From Circinella minor (lineage: Eukaryota; Mucoromycota; Mucoromycetes; Mucorales; Lichtheimiaceae), in NCBI GenBank assembly GCA_016758965.1, contig JAEPRB010000005.1:248001-312000 (forward strand): a DNA stretch of 64,000 nucleotides. Direction: 5' to 3'. The notes below the pieces were generated by a model. The model had not been told where the DNA came from. It saw only the letters and a list, made by a program, of their open reading frames with translations, and did no database searches. The position numbers and the translations under genes were made by a program. Numbering within the stretch: position 1 is the first letter of the stretch; each line of letters opens with the position of its first letter. Positions 49,218 to 60,617 of this stretch are shown one piece after another.

Positions 49218-50431
49218 ATGCGTGAGGATCTCATTCAATCGGCTACATCTTTTTTATCAGACCCTAAAATACAGTCTGCTACCCTTGCAAAAAAGGTTTC
49301 CTTTTTGGAATCCAAGGGGATGACAACCGAAGAAATCGAGGAAGCCATGGCAAGAGTTAATGGTAAATCGACTGGAGGAGCTGCAACAACTACAGCGTTA
49401 TCAGCACCACAAGTAGCAGGAGCTCCCGGAGGACATATCGCTTCACAGGTACCAGCTGGAGCTATTATACAAGCACCTCCAGTGCCACAACGACCATCAT
49501 ATGATTGGAGAGATATTTTTGTAGCAGCTGTATTAGCTGGTGGTGTTGGTTATGGTGTTTGGACTTTGGCCAAGGTAAATTAATATTATCCAATATATAA
49601 TTTTGATTAATGGATGAATGATTAAATTTATCATTATTCAACGAGGGACAAATGACTAAGCATTGAGAATGTGTAACAGAAATTACTAGGACCTTGGTTC
49701 CAAGTACCAACACAAAAGGAATTAGAAGAAGATAAAGAAAAGTTGGATGCCCAATTTCAAGCAGGTAAAAAGGAAATAGTTTCATCCAAACACCCACACC
49801 CATATATATATAAATTTTAATTATGCGACAGACATGTAATTATATGTAATTAATTGTAAATATAATAATAATATGTTACTATCAAATAGTCGAAGATTCA
49901 CTTGGTGATCTCAAGAAGCAAACCGATGATGCTTTATCCAAGGTTTCAACACAATCCAAGAAAATTGACGATTCATTAAGTGGATTGGAAACTGTTTTGA
50001 AGGATTTGAAGCAAGGCGATGCTGAACGGGATCAAGAGTTTAAAAAAATTAAAACAGATGTTGAAACTTTGAAGGATTTGATTCCACGTATGATGGATCG
50101 TAACAAGGACTCGCAAGCAGGTGTCATGACTGATTTACAAAATGAAGTCAAATCTCTTAAATCATTGCTTTTGTCTCGTCGTCCTCTCAACCCTAATGAA
50201 GTATCTACTTCTCCAATTGGTGCTACTCCATCACCATCCAATATTGAATCCCCAACTGCATCTTCACCTTCAGGCATATCACTCCGATTATCCAATGCAT
50301 TGAATTCTTCTAGTAGTGGTAGTGCTCGGGCTGGTATCCCAGCTTGGCAAATGGCATCCTCTGGTAGTAATAATATCACTAATGGAAAAACACCTGAAAA
50401 GTCTACTACTTCTGATGCAACTTCTCCATGA
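49218..50431 (+). CDS. PEX14: Peroxin-14, peroxisomal import docking protein
   Basis: Three exons, 49218-49574, 49680-49764 and 49890-50431, give 327 aa. The N-terminal Pex5-binding domain is clear: REDLIQSATSFLSDPKIQS ... LAKKVSFLESKGMTTEEIEEA (residues 2-45). A Pro/Ala-rich linker leads to a hydrophobic segment, YDWRDIFVAAVLAGGVGYG (about 95-118), and then to LGPWFQVPTQKELEE. A coiled coil (about 140-245) and a Ser/Pro-rich tail follow. This is the standard PEX14 order. With PEX13 it docks the PTS1 receptor PEX5 and forms part of the import pore at the peroxisomal membrane. Three genes in this window encode proteins with PTS1-like C-termini, its potential cargo. Confidence 0.95.
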
Positions 50432-51096
50432 TCTCCCTCCAACCCCGCTGCATAATAATAGTATTATTATTTTTTTCATAGCAACATCGATATAGAAAAA
50501 TTTCATCCTAATATCTTTTTTTCCTCCTCCTCTTCACATACTATTCCCCTTAATACCAGTAAAAAATGAAGTTACAATTGTATGAACATTATAACCAACA
50601 AAGCGTTCTATTTTTCTTTCTTTATAACTGGATAGGAATTGACTATGAGAGAAATTAAATGTCTTAAAAGTGCAGTAACTATGATTTGGTGATAGAAGAA
50701 TCCATTGTAACTTCTTCTGTGTCTTATTGATCGTTTTGTACCACACGAAAATAATTATTATAGTGCATAAGCTTTTGCATGAAAATTAGAGATATCTTAG
50801 GTAATTTTTTTTTTTAAAAAAGTTCATATTACATTCAAAAAAATGGATTTATTTTAAAATCTTCTCATATACATCATATTAAATCTTACGGCGGGTACAC
50901 ATCATATATAAAAATCAATGCATAAAAATCTACTTTTATTTCGATCATCTTATTTCAAAAAAAAAAAAAAAAAAATCGGAACCTCACGTTCCGATGGAAA
51001 GAAAAAAAAAGTTTATAACTCAACTTTTTTTTTCCCTGTACTTTATTCTTCCCAATAACTCCTTCTCTCGATCGATTAAAATAAAAAAATAAAAAA
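50432..51096. other. Intergenic region PEX14 / deoxyhypusine synthase
   Basis: About 665 bp holding the PEX14 3' region and the deoxyhypusine synthase promoter, with a 19-nt A tract near 50957-50975. No gene is supported. Confidence 0.5.
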
Positions 51097-52441
51097 ATGA
51101 GTGCACAAAATGTTAATGGTTCAGCTCCTAACGTAGCAGAAGCAGCTGTATTGTTACAATCGGTTGAAATGCCCGAAGATGCTGTTTTGATTCAAGGTCC
51201 TGATTTCAATCAAAAGTTATCTTTGTCAGATCTTATGGGTTCATATAAATCAATGGGTTTTCAAGCAAGTGGTCTTGGAGAAGCTATTGACATTATCAAG
51301 GAAATGGTAAGTATTGTTGTTTATTAATGAACTCAATTTTCTATTTATTGTTACTTAATCCTTGTGGTTTTTTTCCCCTTGTAATTATTTTCAAAAGAAA
51401 AAAAACAAAAAAAATATATAACTAAAACATAATATTTTTTTTTTGGGGGGGGGCTTAAATATAAATTAAATTTTAGCGAAAGTGGCGTTTATCAGATGAA
51501 CCTATTGCAGAAGATGAAAGTGAAGATTATCGAGATATGGAAACTCGTAAAAATACAAAATGTAAAATCTTTGTTGGTTATACATCGAATTTAGTTTCTT
51601 CAGGTGTTCGAGAAATTATTCGATTTTTGGTTCAACATAAGATGGTTGATGTACTTGTTACTACTGCAGGTGGTATTGAAGAAGATTTTATTAAATGTTT
51701 AGCACCTACTTATCTTGGTGACTTTCATCTCAAGGGTGCTGATTTACGTAAGCAAGGTTTAAACCGAATTGGTAATATGTTAGTTCCTAATAACAACTAT
51801 TGTAAATTCGAAGAATGGGTTATGCCAATTCTTGATAAAATGCTTGAAGAACAAAAGAAGGAGGTTAGTAGCGTGGAATACATTTTTTTTATTATTATTA
51901 GATTGAACACTAATTTATATACTTAAACTTTTAGGAAAAGATTTGGACTCCTTCTTCAATGATTCATCGTTTAGGAGAAGAAATCAATGATGAATCTAGT
52001 ATTTATTATTGGGCAGCAAAGAATGATATTCCTGTCTTTTGTCCTGCTATTACTGATGGTTCTTTGGGAGATATGATTTATTTCCATTCTTATCGTAATC
52101 CTGGTTTAATTGTTGATATTGCTGCTGATATTCGTAACATGAATAGTCAGGCCGTTTTTGCCAAAAAGTCTGGTATGATTATTCTTGGTGGTGGTTTGGT
52201 AAAACATCATATTTGTAATGCTAATATGATGCGTAATGGAGCTGATTTTGCTGTGTACATTAATACTGCACAAGAATTTGATGGTAGTGATGCAGGAGCT
52301 CGACCTGATGAAGCAGTATCTTGGGGTAAAATTCGTGCTGATAGTCGTTCTGTTAAAGTATATGCAGAAGCCTCCTTAGTCTTTCCATTGATTGTTGCAG
52401 AAACATTCGCTAAAGAATACCACGAAGAAAAGGGAAAATAA
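51097..52441 (+). CDS. DYS1: Deoxyhypusine synthase
   Basis: Three exons, 51097-51306, 51477-51863 and 51935-52441, give 367 aa, the usual length. The enzyme moves the aminobutyl group of spermidine to one lysine of eIF5A, the first step of hypusine formation, using NAD. Visible family features are [46 protein letters not shown], the spermidine-site segment [23 protein letters not shown], and Lys331 in SWGKI, which corresponds to the catalytic lysine (329 in human). All three exons join in phase 0 with GTAAGT/GTTAGT donors. There is no targeting signal, so it is cytosolic. Codon use is strongly biased to A/T third positions, and the gene looks intact. Confidence 0.96.
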
Positions 52442-53030
52442 CTTTTAATATATAAATCCCAACTTGTTTTTTTTTTATTAACTAAATTAAACCCTCTTTC
52501 TCCTTTTCCTTTTTTACCAAAGGAAAATTATTGTATTATTAATTTTATTGTTACTGTTTTTTTTTATTTTATTTCTTTACATTGTTATATAACCTTCGTA
52601 CATATTTATTTCACATCAACGAATACACTTTTTTTTTTTCTACATTTTTCAATTTGTCCCCTCAATAGAAACAATTGATACTCTCAAATTTTTAATTATT
52701 TTTAATATATGTTCTGATGAGGAGGGAAGAATAAAAAATAAAAATGTGAGAGAAAAAGAAAGATGATGATATACATAGCGAAGCATGGTTTGTAAGAAAA
52801 CATATAGAAATAGAAAGAAGGGAGGAGAGAGAGAGAGAGGGAGAGAATAGTAATAATGGTTATACGTGTGTACGTGTATGTATATGTGTGTGAAATGGAT
52901 GAATTGATGTATATATGTGTTGTGTGTGTGTGTGTGTGTGTGTGTGTGCAATAGATTGATAATAATAAAAAGAGAGAACAACAGAAACAAAACTCCAAGT
53001 TTTTTTTTAAGAATCGTTATCCTTGTTTGA
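52442..53030. other. Convergent 3' region with microsatellite
   Basis: About 590 bp between the stops of deoxyhypusine synthase (+) and the zinc-finger gene (-). It contains a GA-rich patch (about 52825-52848) and a (TG)n repeat. The long minus-strand frames here are repeat artefacts. Confidence 0.6.
52915..52948. repeat. (TG)n microsatellite
   Basis: A run of about 15 TG units lies in the convergent 3' region. Nearby TATG/TGTG variants suggest past expansion and decay. Confidence 0.85.
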
Positions 53031-54071
53031 TTAGGGTAAAGTATCTATTTCATCATTTTCTTCCAAACCATCCTGACTATCAATATCGATATCATCATTA
53101 TCATCTGACAAATCACCCACATCTTCGATTGCTGATCCAGTATTCCCACTTGTATTATTATTATTATTATTATTATCCGTATTATTATTATTATTGTTAC
53201 TATTATTATTTCCCATCAACACTTCCAATAAAACTTTTCGTTCTGTTTGTAATCGTTTCAATTTCTTTTGTGTAGTAGCCCATTCATCATTCAATAATTC
53301 ATTTTCACGTAAAATATATCGTAGTTTTGCTTTAGCCAATTTATACTTTTCGCTTTTAGTTAATGCTGTATGGTGATGATTGTGATGACGATCTTCATCG
53401 TCTGATACAGACGTTCGTCGTTCTCGATTATTATTCATTGATGCCAAATTTGGGGTGGATGAAGATAATCCTCCTGCTTGTTGTTGAGCTAGTTTACGTC
53501 GTTTTGAAGAAGATTGTTTTCCTTCAGATTTCCTTGATAATGACGTAGTAGAAGTTTGATGTGATGATGATAATGGTAAATGAGTAGAACCAACTTGTTG
53601 TGAAGTTGAAGTTGTAGGTTGTGCTTGTTGTGCTTGTTCATGATCTGTCTTTTTATGTCGTACTAGTGCATCATGTCGTCCAAATCTAATTCAAATAAAA
53701 CATCTTTTTATTTTAGTCAAACGATTCTTTTACAGGAGTCCTTTTTTTTTTCTCTTCCTAGTGCTATGTAAATAAATGTAAAATAATAATAAAGACTACT
53801 CACGCTTGATCGCATCCTGGATAGTCACAAGCAAACGGCTTTTCACCTGTATGAATTCGTAAATGCATCATTAAAGCAAATCGTGAATGACACTTTACAC
53901 CTCTTCGACTACAATCAGCCCAATCACAAAAATACTCTGGTCGTTTCCAACCAACATGATCTAAAAAGCAAAAATGTTATTCAATTATTTCTAAAAGAAT
54001 TTATATTACTTTTTTTTTTTCCTCGTTCCTCACGAGTTCCAAGTGTTGTCCATTTATATAATAGATAATGT

Positions 54072-54102
<31 letters not shown>

Positions 54103-54317
54103 GACACACACTTTTTCTCCTCTCTCGTTCGTCTATGGTATCTATATATAAGATTTATACCTTCAGATAAATGACCAGCTAACGCACTATGGTCTGGAAA
54201 TCGACGGTGACAGTCTCGCCAATGACAAGAAAGTGTACTGTCGTTACTATGGTTTTCACCATCTGGGGTATCTTTGACTGCTAAAGTAGGAACTAATGGA
54301 GGTGCTTGTAATGACAT
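53031..54317 (-). CDS. C2H2 zinc-finger protein, Iec1-like (INO80 complex) candidate
   Basis: Three exons, 54161-54317, 53804-53960 and 53031-53685, give 322 aa. Three C2H2 fingers lie in tandem at about residues 30-135: CHWRDC ... HLSEDH, CDWADC ... HLRIH, and CDYPGC ... [15 protein letters not shown], with a TGEKPF linker before the third. A Ser/Gln-rich stretch is followed by a basic patch (KRRKLAQQQ), then a conserved-looking helix ([20 protein letters not shown]) at about 205-250 that reads as a coiled coil, and an Asn-rich and Asp-rich tail. The finger type with a following coiled coil resembles S. pombe Iec1, an INO80 chromatin-remodelling subunit. A generic C2H2 transcription factor is the alternative. 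The 5' intron contains an (AC)n repeat. Confidence 0.72.
54071..54099. repeat. (AC)n microsatellite in an intron
   Basis: About 14 AC units sit in the first intron (53961-54160) of the zinc-finger gene. Confidence 0.85.
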
Positions 54318-54756
54318 TATATATATATATATATATATGTTTTTTTTTTCTTCTACGTTTTAATATATCTGATTGTGTACAAATTAAAAAAAAAAAACAG
54401 AAAAGAAAAAGAAGAGCGGCTGTCTGATTGAAAAAAAAAAGTTTTTGGTTTCCCTTTTTCTTTCAGGACCAACTTGGGTAAAGAAGAAAAAAGCACCTGT
54501 ATATGAACATCCCTCTCTCTCTCCCCCTCCCCTTCCTCCGCGCTTTTTTTTTTTTCACTTCAGCATGTGTGCATCAAAAAAGAGAGTTTAGACCAGTCCA
54601 TTTTAAATTTTTAAATACATGTATATTTTTTTTTCTTTTTATAAATGAAACAAAAGACTCTTTTTTTATAGGATATATATACAACAACAAAAAAAAATCT
54701 ATAGATTCAGTATATATGAATGATAATGATAAAATATTAACTAATAGTAATAAAAA
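54318..54756. other. Promoter side of the zinc-finger gene
   Basis: About 440 bp between the zinc-finger start and the bL27m stop, both on the minus strand. It contains a (TA)n run directly before the start (about 54319-54338) and several A tracts. No gene is supported. Confidence 0.55.
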
Positions 54757-55466
54757 TTATGCGGAAGTAGAAGAGGAGGAAGACGTAGTGGATAAAGTAG
54801 TAAGGTCAACAAGATCGAAACGACGCGGTTTAGGTTGATTAAAAGGAATAGGTAAAGCGTGTTCACGATCAAATACAACACCAACAAAACGTCTTTTTGG
54901 TTGTTGAGGATCTTTATAGAATTGAACATATCCACCTTCTAAAGCATATAATGTATGATCTTTACCCATACCAACCTATAATATAATGCATACATATATA
55001 TAATTAATACTTTTTTTTTGTCTTTTTTCATTTATATATCTTATTATCTACTGCACTTCACCCCCTCTCTTTTTTTTTTTTTTTACTTACATTGTCACCA
55101 GGATGGAAGCGTGTACCTCTTTGTCGAACAATAATATTACCGGGAACAACTTCTTGTCCACCAAATTTTTTAACACCTAAACGTCTACCTGCTGAATCTC
55201 TACCGTTACGTGTTGAACCTCCAGACTTTTTACTAGCCCATCGCACCTGCATTAATTCTAAATAAAATAAAATATAAAAAAGTTTTTAATAAAAAAAAAA
55301 TTAACAATTTTTTTTTCTTTTTCTTTTGCTCATCCCTTCTGTTTCCAAATGGTTGAATCGAAAATTAAAAAGTAAATAATTTACCACTCGCATTAAAAGT
55401 TGTTCGAGGACATTGTTTCAAGGCATGTGAGCCAAGTTGTGTAAAGGATCGATTCAGCAAGGACAT
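54757..55466 (-). CDS. MRP7: Mitochondrial ribosomal protein bL27m
   Basis: Three exons, 55385-55466, 55091-55257 and 54757-54975, give 155 aa. The mature part begins at about residue 33 with [20 protein letters not shown], the hallmark N-terminus of bL27. It continues through [19 protein letters not shown] and [18 protein letters not shown]. This protein reaches into the peptidyl-transferase centre of the large mitoribosomal subunit. The preceding 30 residues ([19 protein letters not shown]) form a mitochondrial targeting sequence. The C-terminal extension (about residues 115-155, ending in a Ser/Thr-rich tail) is longer than in bacteria, as in fungal Mrp7, although Mrp7 of budding yeast is much longer still. 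Confidence 0.95.
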
Positions 55467-56157
55467 TATTTATAATTGTTAATGTTTTTTTTTTTTTACT
55501 TGCAAAAAAAAGCGGATATATCTTACTAAAAATCTAACTTAAGCCGAAAACAAAAAATTGTGACTTTACTAAAGCCAGGGCATTAATTGCTGTCAAAAAA
55601 AGACCGACCCGAACGGGTTATTTGGTGCGACTATATAATATATATATATATTTTTACCTACAGTCTTTTAGTCATATGTAGTTTTCTATGAAATATTTCC
55701 ATACCAATTTTTAATGACATGGTTACTACTGTTAGATGCTGTTTTGGGTACTGTCATTAAGTTAATATATGTTTTAACGCTTTCTAAACATCAACATCCA
55801 TCTTGAGTATTCAGACACACCTTATTTTGACTAAAGAGAAAATGTTGTCAGTACAATATAATATAACAGCCTCATTGACATGTAGACCCGTGGAGATACA
55901 TTAGCTAAAACTCCCCACTATTATTATCTAAGGTGTCACATAATAAACTTTAAAGAAAAACTACACATTTTATACCTACCACACTACTGTGAAGAACAAA
56001 TATTCATTTGTATGCATTTTTATTTCTTCCGCATTATGTATCGTTTACCAGAGGATATAGAAAAAATTTATCTATGTAATAGTACTATACAAATGCTCAC
56101 CTTTTAATAAAAAAAATTTATTACTTAAACTTATAAATGCACACTATATTACGAAAT

Positions 56158-56159
<2 letters not shown>

Positions 56160-56188
<29 letters not shown>
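56160..56188. repeat. 29-nt poly-A tract
   Basis: The longest homopolymer in the window. It could be a sequence-slippage site or the A tail of an old retroposed sequence, but no recognisable source sequence lies beside it. Confidence 0.8.
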
Positions 56189-57295
56189 CATTTAACATCG
56201 TGCAAATAAAACAATAAAGTGATATTGTCAATTACTTCGTTTTATTGTACATATATTAATGTAATAACAATATAATAATAACGGTGAAGTTCCGTTGTTT
56301 CATTTGTTCATAGTAGGAGTTAATGACTTAAAAAAATGGCCAAGAAAATAGGCACCACATTAAATACTACGCATCGTGTATGAGAAGAAATATATTAGGG
56401 TTTATAAATCAATAATCCATCTAATATCTGGTATTGCACACAGTCAAACATATTTTAAATTCCTTTTCATAAGTATAGTGCGATTTGATATGTTCTTGTT
56501 ATTCGATTCAAATAACTTGCAACGAATTGTTGATATAATAAAGAATAATACTACTACACCTAGAAGAAATGGTCTTAATCTATCCTACGTATGGTAATAT
56601 ATAAAAAAAAAAAAAGACTGGCATGAGCGCCTTTCCTCTACAATGTTAAACGGAAATGTAACGAGAAAAGAAAAGAAATATTAAGTTTATCATTTTGTGC
56701 TTGCGAATAACTGTATTAAAATACCATTTTATCATGTAATCACATAAAAAAAAAGGTCGGTTAAAACGTTCAACCTGTTTAATATTATTGACATTTTCCC
56801 AGTAATATTAATTAAGGTTTTCCCCACCTTTTTGTATTAGTTCCACAGATAAACATTATACACGCAGAGTGAGTGCATAAAAAAGGAAGCAGTAAACTCT
56901 ATGCGTAGTATATAATGGATAACAAATAAAAAGAAAAATTAATAATTGTAAAATAGCTTAGCAAGCAGTCATAATATTTACTCACGCTCTTTCAGTTTAT
57001 GGTAATATAACGTGTAAATGGAAGAGGTATATTATATGTTATACTTGCAGATAAATTACGATGTGACGTTATTGTTTTGTGTTCCCACATTTAAGTAAAA
57101 AAGAAGTTGATGGTAACACAAAATACAACAATAAATCATTTTACATACTAAATGCACTTAAAAAGAGATCGAAGAAAACATGGATCCAAAGAATTCCATT
57201 CATTCCTGTAAAAACAATAGAAGACAAGACCGTTGAGCAATAATATAAGAATTTCAAGTCGCAGTAGCATAAATATAATTGGCATTCAAAAGATG

Positions 57296-57305
57296 TATAT
57301 AAAGG
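57296..57305 (+). promoter_or_regulatory. TATA box of lipase 2
   Basis: TATATAAAGG lies about 117 bp 5' of the lipase 2 start codon. Confidence 0.6.
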
Positions 57306-57421
57306 AGTTGTTTTCTGCTGGTAAAATAAAATAGTACAACAACATTAACTTTTCTTCTTTCACATATTATCACTATTTACTATATCGTATTACTTTTATT
57401 CTCAAGGTCAACTATTATCAA

Positions 57422-59314
57422 ATGAGGCTAACCGGTTTACTCGCTCTTGCACTACCCATTGTTGCTGCCTTACCTACCAGTACTGTTTTGGTAAAAAGAC
57501 AACACAATAATAATGAAATTGAAATATCTGACAAAGTTGCAATTGGAATCGAAGAACATGGACCACTTCCCGGAGGAACTGAAATGCTAGAAGGAGGTAC
57601 TGCTTTGGATATTGAAAAATATCCATCATCTGTGGAAGCTGCCTTAAATGGTACTCGTGCTCAGATATTGAGTCTTGCTGTGCGTGATCCAACGGAAGCA
57701 GAAATGGATGATCTTAAATTTCATACTGCTTTGGCTTCCAATGTCTATTGCAGTGCTGTAATGAACGGTCGTTGGATTTGTCCCCACTGTTCTAAGACAA
57801 ATCATCTCGAAATTGTTGAGACATTTGACACAATTGTTTATGATACCAATGTTTTGGTGGCTCGTGATGACAAGAAAAAAATTATTTACGTTGTATTCCG
57901 AGGTAAGACAAAGAAAAATACTTTTTCTGCAGTTGTTGTTATTGTTTCATGTGCGCGTGTTAATAACAACACTTTTTGTTGGACAATATTCATATATTCG
58001 AATGGACAAAAGAGCTTACGTATCATATGTTAATTTTTTTTTTCAACAAGGTTCTGCATCACTTCAAAATTGGCTTGCGGTATGTTGTTTACTGTTGAAG
58101 AAAACATTTAGAGATATATTGAAAGATTATATGGACAAACATTCAAAAATACACATGTCGTGAACATACATTCAAATGACTCATTTAATTTTATAAATAT
58201 TCTTTGAATGGTTTATAGGATATGAACATTATTCTTACCAATTATCCTGGTGTTACAAGTGCTCGGGTTCACGCTGGCTTTTATAATAGTTATAAAGATG
58301 TCCAATCGCGCCTTATGTCTACAATTAAAAGTCAAGTTAGTAAATATGCTAATTATGCAGTTCATGTCACTGGGTATGTACAAGGATTTTTTTTTTCATT
58401 TTTTTTAGTCTATGTGCTATTACTATATACTGCATATACAGGCACACAAAACTTTTATTACTAAATCGATATTACTAGCTATATGACATTTTTCTAATCT
58501 ATTCGTGAATTACATAGACATTCTCTTGGAGGTGCAACAGCGCTTTTCAACGCTTTGGATTTGCATGAAAATGGTATTACAAATATTAGATTGATTACTC
58601 AAGGTACGTTTCATCTCACAATATACCTAGAAATAATTATTACAGTATATGAATGAATTTTTTTTATTAGAATAAAAGAAAAAATATATTAATTGGGTAA
58701 ATTGACATTGGTTAGGTCAACCAAGAACTGGAAATAAAGCATTTGCAAACTATGTTGCTGGTACTGGTATTCCCTATATGCGCGCCGTGAATCAACGTGA
58801 TGGTAAGCATATATTAAAAATATCTTTTTAGTACTAGTTGTCCAGTACAAGTATATGAACTATTATCTTACTGACATTATTTATCACTTAATAAATAACA
58901 TTATTTAGTTGTCCCTCATGTTCCCGACATTGGTTATAGTCATGCAGGTGATGAGTTTTGGGAAAAGACGGGTCTGTTAGGTGGTGTTCGTAAGTATTCT
59001 ATAGACTACATCATATATATGTTGATGTTATGAAAGCTTAGAATTAATGATTAACATTTTTTTTTACTCATGTTTGTAGAAGTATGTGCTACTAGTGATG
59101 GTCTTGAGACGGATGATTGTGCAAACTCTATTGCACCATTTACTAGTTTTACAGATCATACACGGTATGTGTAGAACGTTTTTAATTTATAATCTAAATG
59201 CTGTTGAAAAAAGAGTATATTTTTACTTATGATACGTATTTTCACTATTTCTATGAATTTTGTATTATATTATATAGTTACTTTGGTATGACAATTGGCC
59301 TTTGCCTTCTTTAA
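57422..59314 (+). CDS. Secreted class 3 lipase 2 (Rhizomucor/Rhizopus type)
   Basis: Eight exons (57422-57902, 58051-58079, 58219-58373, 58518-58603, 58716-58802, 58909-58989, 59080-59164, 59278-59314) give 346 aa. A signal peptide (MRLTGLLALALPIVAALPTS) is followed by a propeptide with a KRQ site and the GPLPGG segment known from mucoralean lipases. The triad is Ser224 (GHSLGG), Asp279 (NQRD) and His333 (TDHTRYFG). GQPRTGNKAFANYV, VVPHVPD and HAGDEFW are also conserved, as are the cysteines YCSAV, WICPHC, VCATS and DDC that form the family's disulfides. It should be an active extracellular triacylglycerol lipase. A 29-nt exon (SASLQNWLA) carries the oxyanion/lid-hinge region. Lipase 3 follows in tandem 1.3 kb downstream with the same exon layout. 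Confidence 0.95.
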
Positions 59315-60617
59315 ACAAAAAGAGCACACTAAGACTACTTTCTTGTTATTATTACTATATATTTATTTTTGTTAACAAAAACCATTTATTTTGACTGGCA
59401 GTGCCATCATGACACAATTATTTACAGCTTGACTTTTATCATATTATTATTATTATTATTATTATTATTACGTATTATTCAGTAAAACATTTGTATACTA
59501 TTTATTCTAAACAAAATAATTTGTCAAAACGATTTTTTTTACATCATTGGTATTAGTTTAAACAAAGTTGTTTCCAAAGGCAAAGAGCTACTATTGTACA
59601 GTGTATGATCAATTTTTTCCTTTAAATGTCATGTGCGAACCATATGAATTCTTGCCGAGAAATGTAATTGTAGTATCCTTATACAGCAAGAACATTAATG
59701 GATGTTGAATTCTTATTTTGTTGATAATTAAAACAAAACATTATATATTTCAACAATGATGATGACATGTATTATATTAACAAATATTTCGATTTTTTTC
59801 TCATATAAAATTACGTAAATAAAACTCTGTGAAATTTTTGTAAGGACGTACGTAACAGAAAAAATATCAAAACTTTTTTTTTGGTGGTGTAACTTGAATG
59901 TCACCGGAAAAAAAAAATCAAAGATAATATATTAATGGAGTAATTTTTGTTTTGTCAACTTATTTGAAAGAATTATATATGCCATAAGTAATTGGTAGTA
60001 CACGATGAGAAAGAAAAATAAATCGGTATTGATCTCGATAATAATAATAAATAAATCAATATATCGTTCGTATAACTCGATTGATGGTGAGTAATATAAA
60101 ATAATTGCGGGGATTAGAGAAACAATGTAACACTCGAGGTAATTTATGAGTTCCAATAAGTCATTACTCTTTAGACTTTTTCTTATGTGAACTTGATTTC
60201 CTTTATGCTGTAGTTTTTATTTTTGTTTACGAGAAAGGTCAATTTTATTTCTCACGCCATATCTTTTTAAAGACAAAATAATGTTTTTATTTTACATAAA
60301 TACATTTCTGGAATAGGGTTACACTAGTTATGCAAAATTCTATTACGCGTCTATCCTGATCGTGGGATCTAAATTACTATTCATGGTAAATATATGCTTT
60401 ATAGTAGGTAATAATAATAATATAGTAGCAATAATAGTATGAATAAGTCGTTAACATAATTTAGTCATTGCAATACATGTTTAACTTATTAATTTGATTG
60501 ATTTTTTTCAAGTATAAATAGAGGTCAAATAATGAAATAATTCATAACTTTAACATCATAAAAACACCTCTCATACTCTTTCTACTGTCTGGTTTACAGA
60601 GAAAAAAAAAATTAACA
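59315..60617. other. Intergenic region between lipases 2 and 3
   Basis: About 1.3 kb with a (TTA)n repeat at about 59442-59470 and A/T tracts. It ends in the lipase 3 promoter. No gene is supported. Confidence 0.55.
60513..60521 (+). promoter_or_regulatory. TATA box of lipase 3
   Basis: TATAAATAG lies about 100 bp 5' of the lipase 3 start codon. Confidence 0.6.

Larger units (their letters stand above)
55467..57421. other. Intergenic region bL27m / lipase 2
   Basis: About 2 kb of AT-rich DNA between divergent genes, with a 29-nt A tract at about 56160-56188. The right end is the lipase 2 promoter. Open frames such as 56376-56597 show no domain. No gene is supported. Confidence 0.5.

Noticed and set aside
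52649..52998. 113- and 98-codon minus-strand frames in the convergent region
   Set aside because: Generated by TG/GA microsatellites (His/Thr and Leu/Ser runs).
53027..53275. Tyr/His-rich plus-strand frame
   Set aside because: Antisense of the Asn/Asp repeat tail of the zinc-finger gene.
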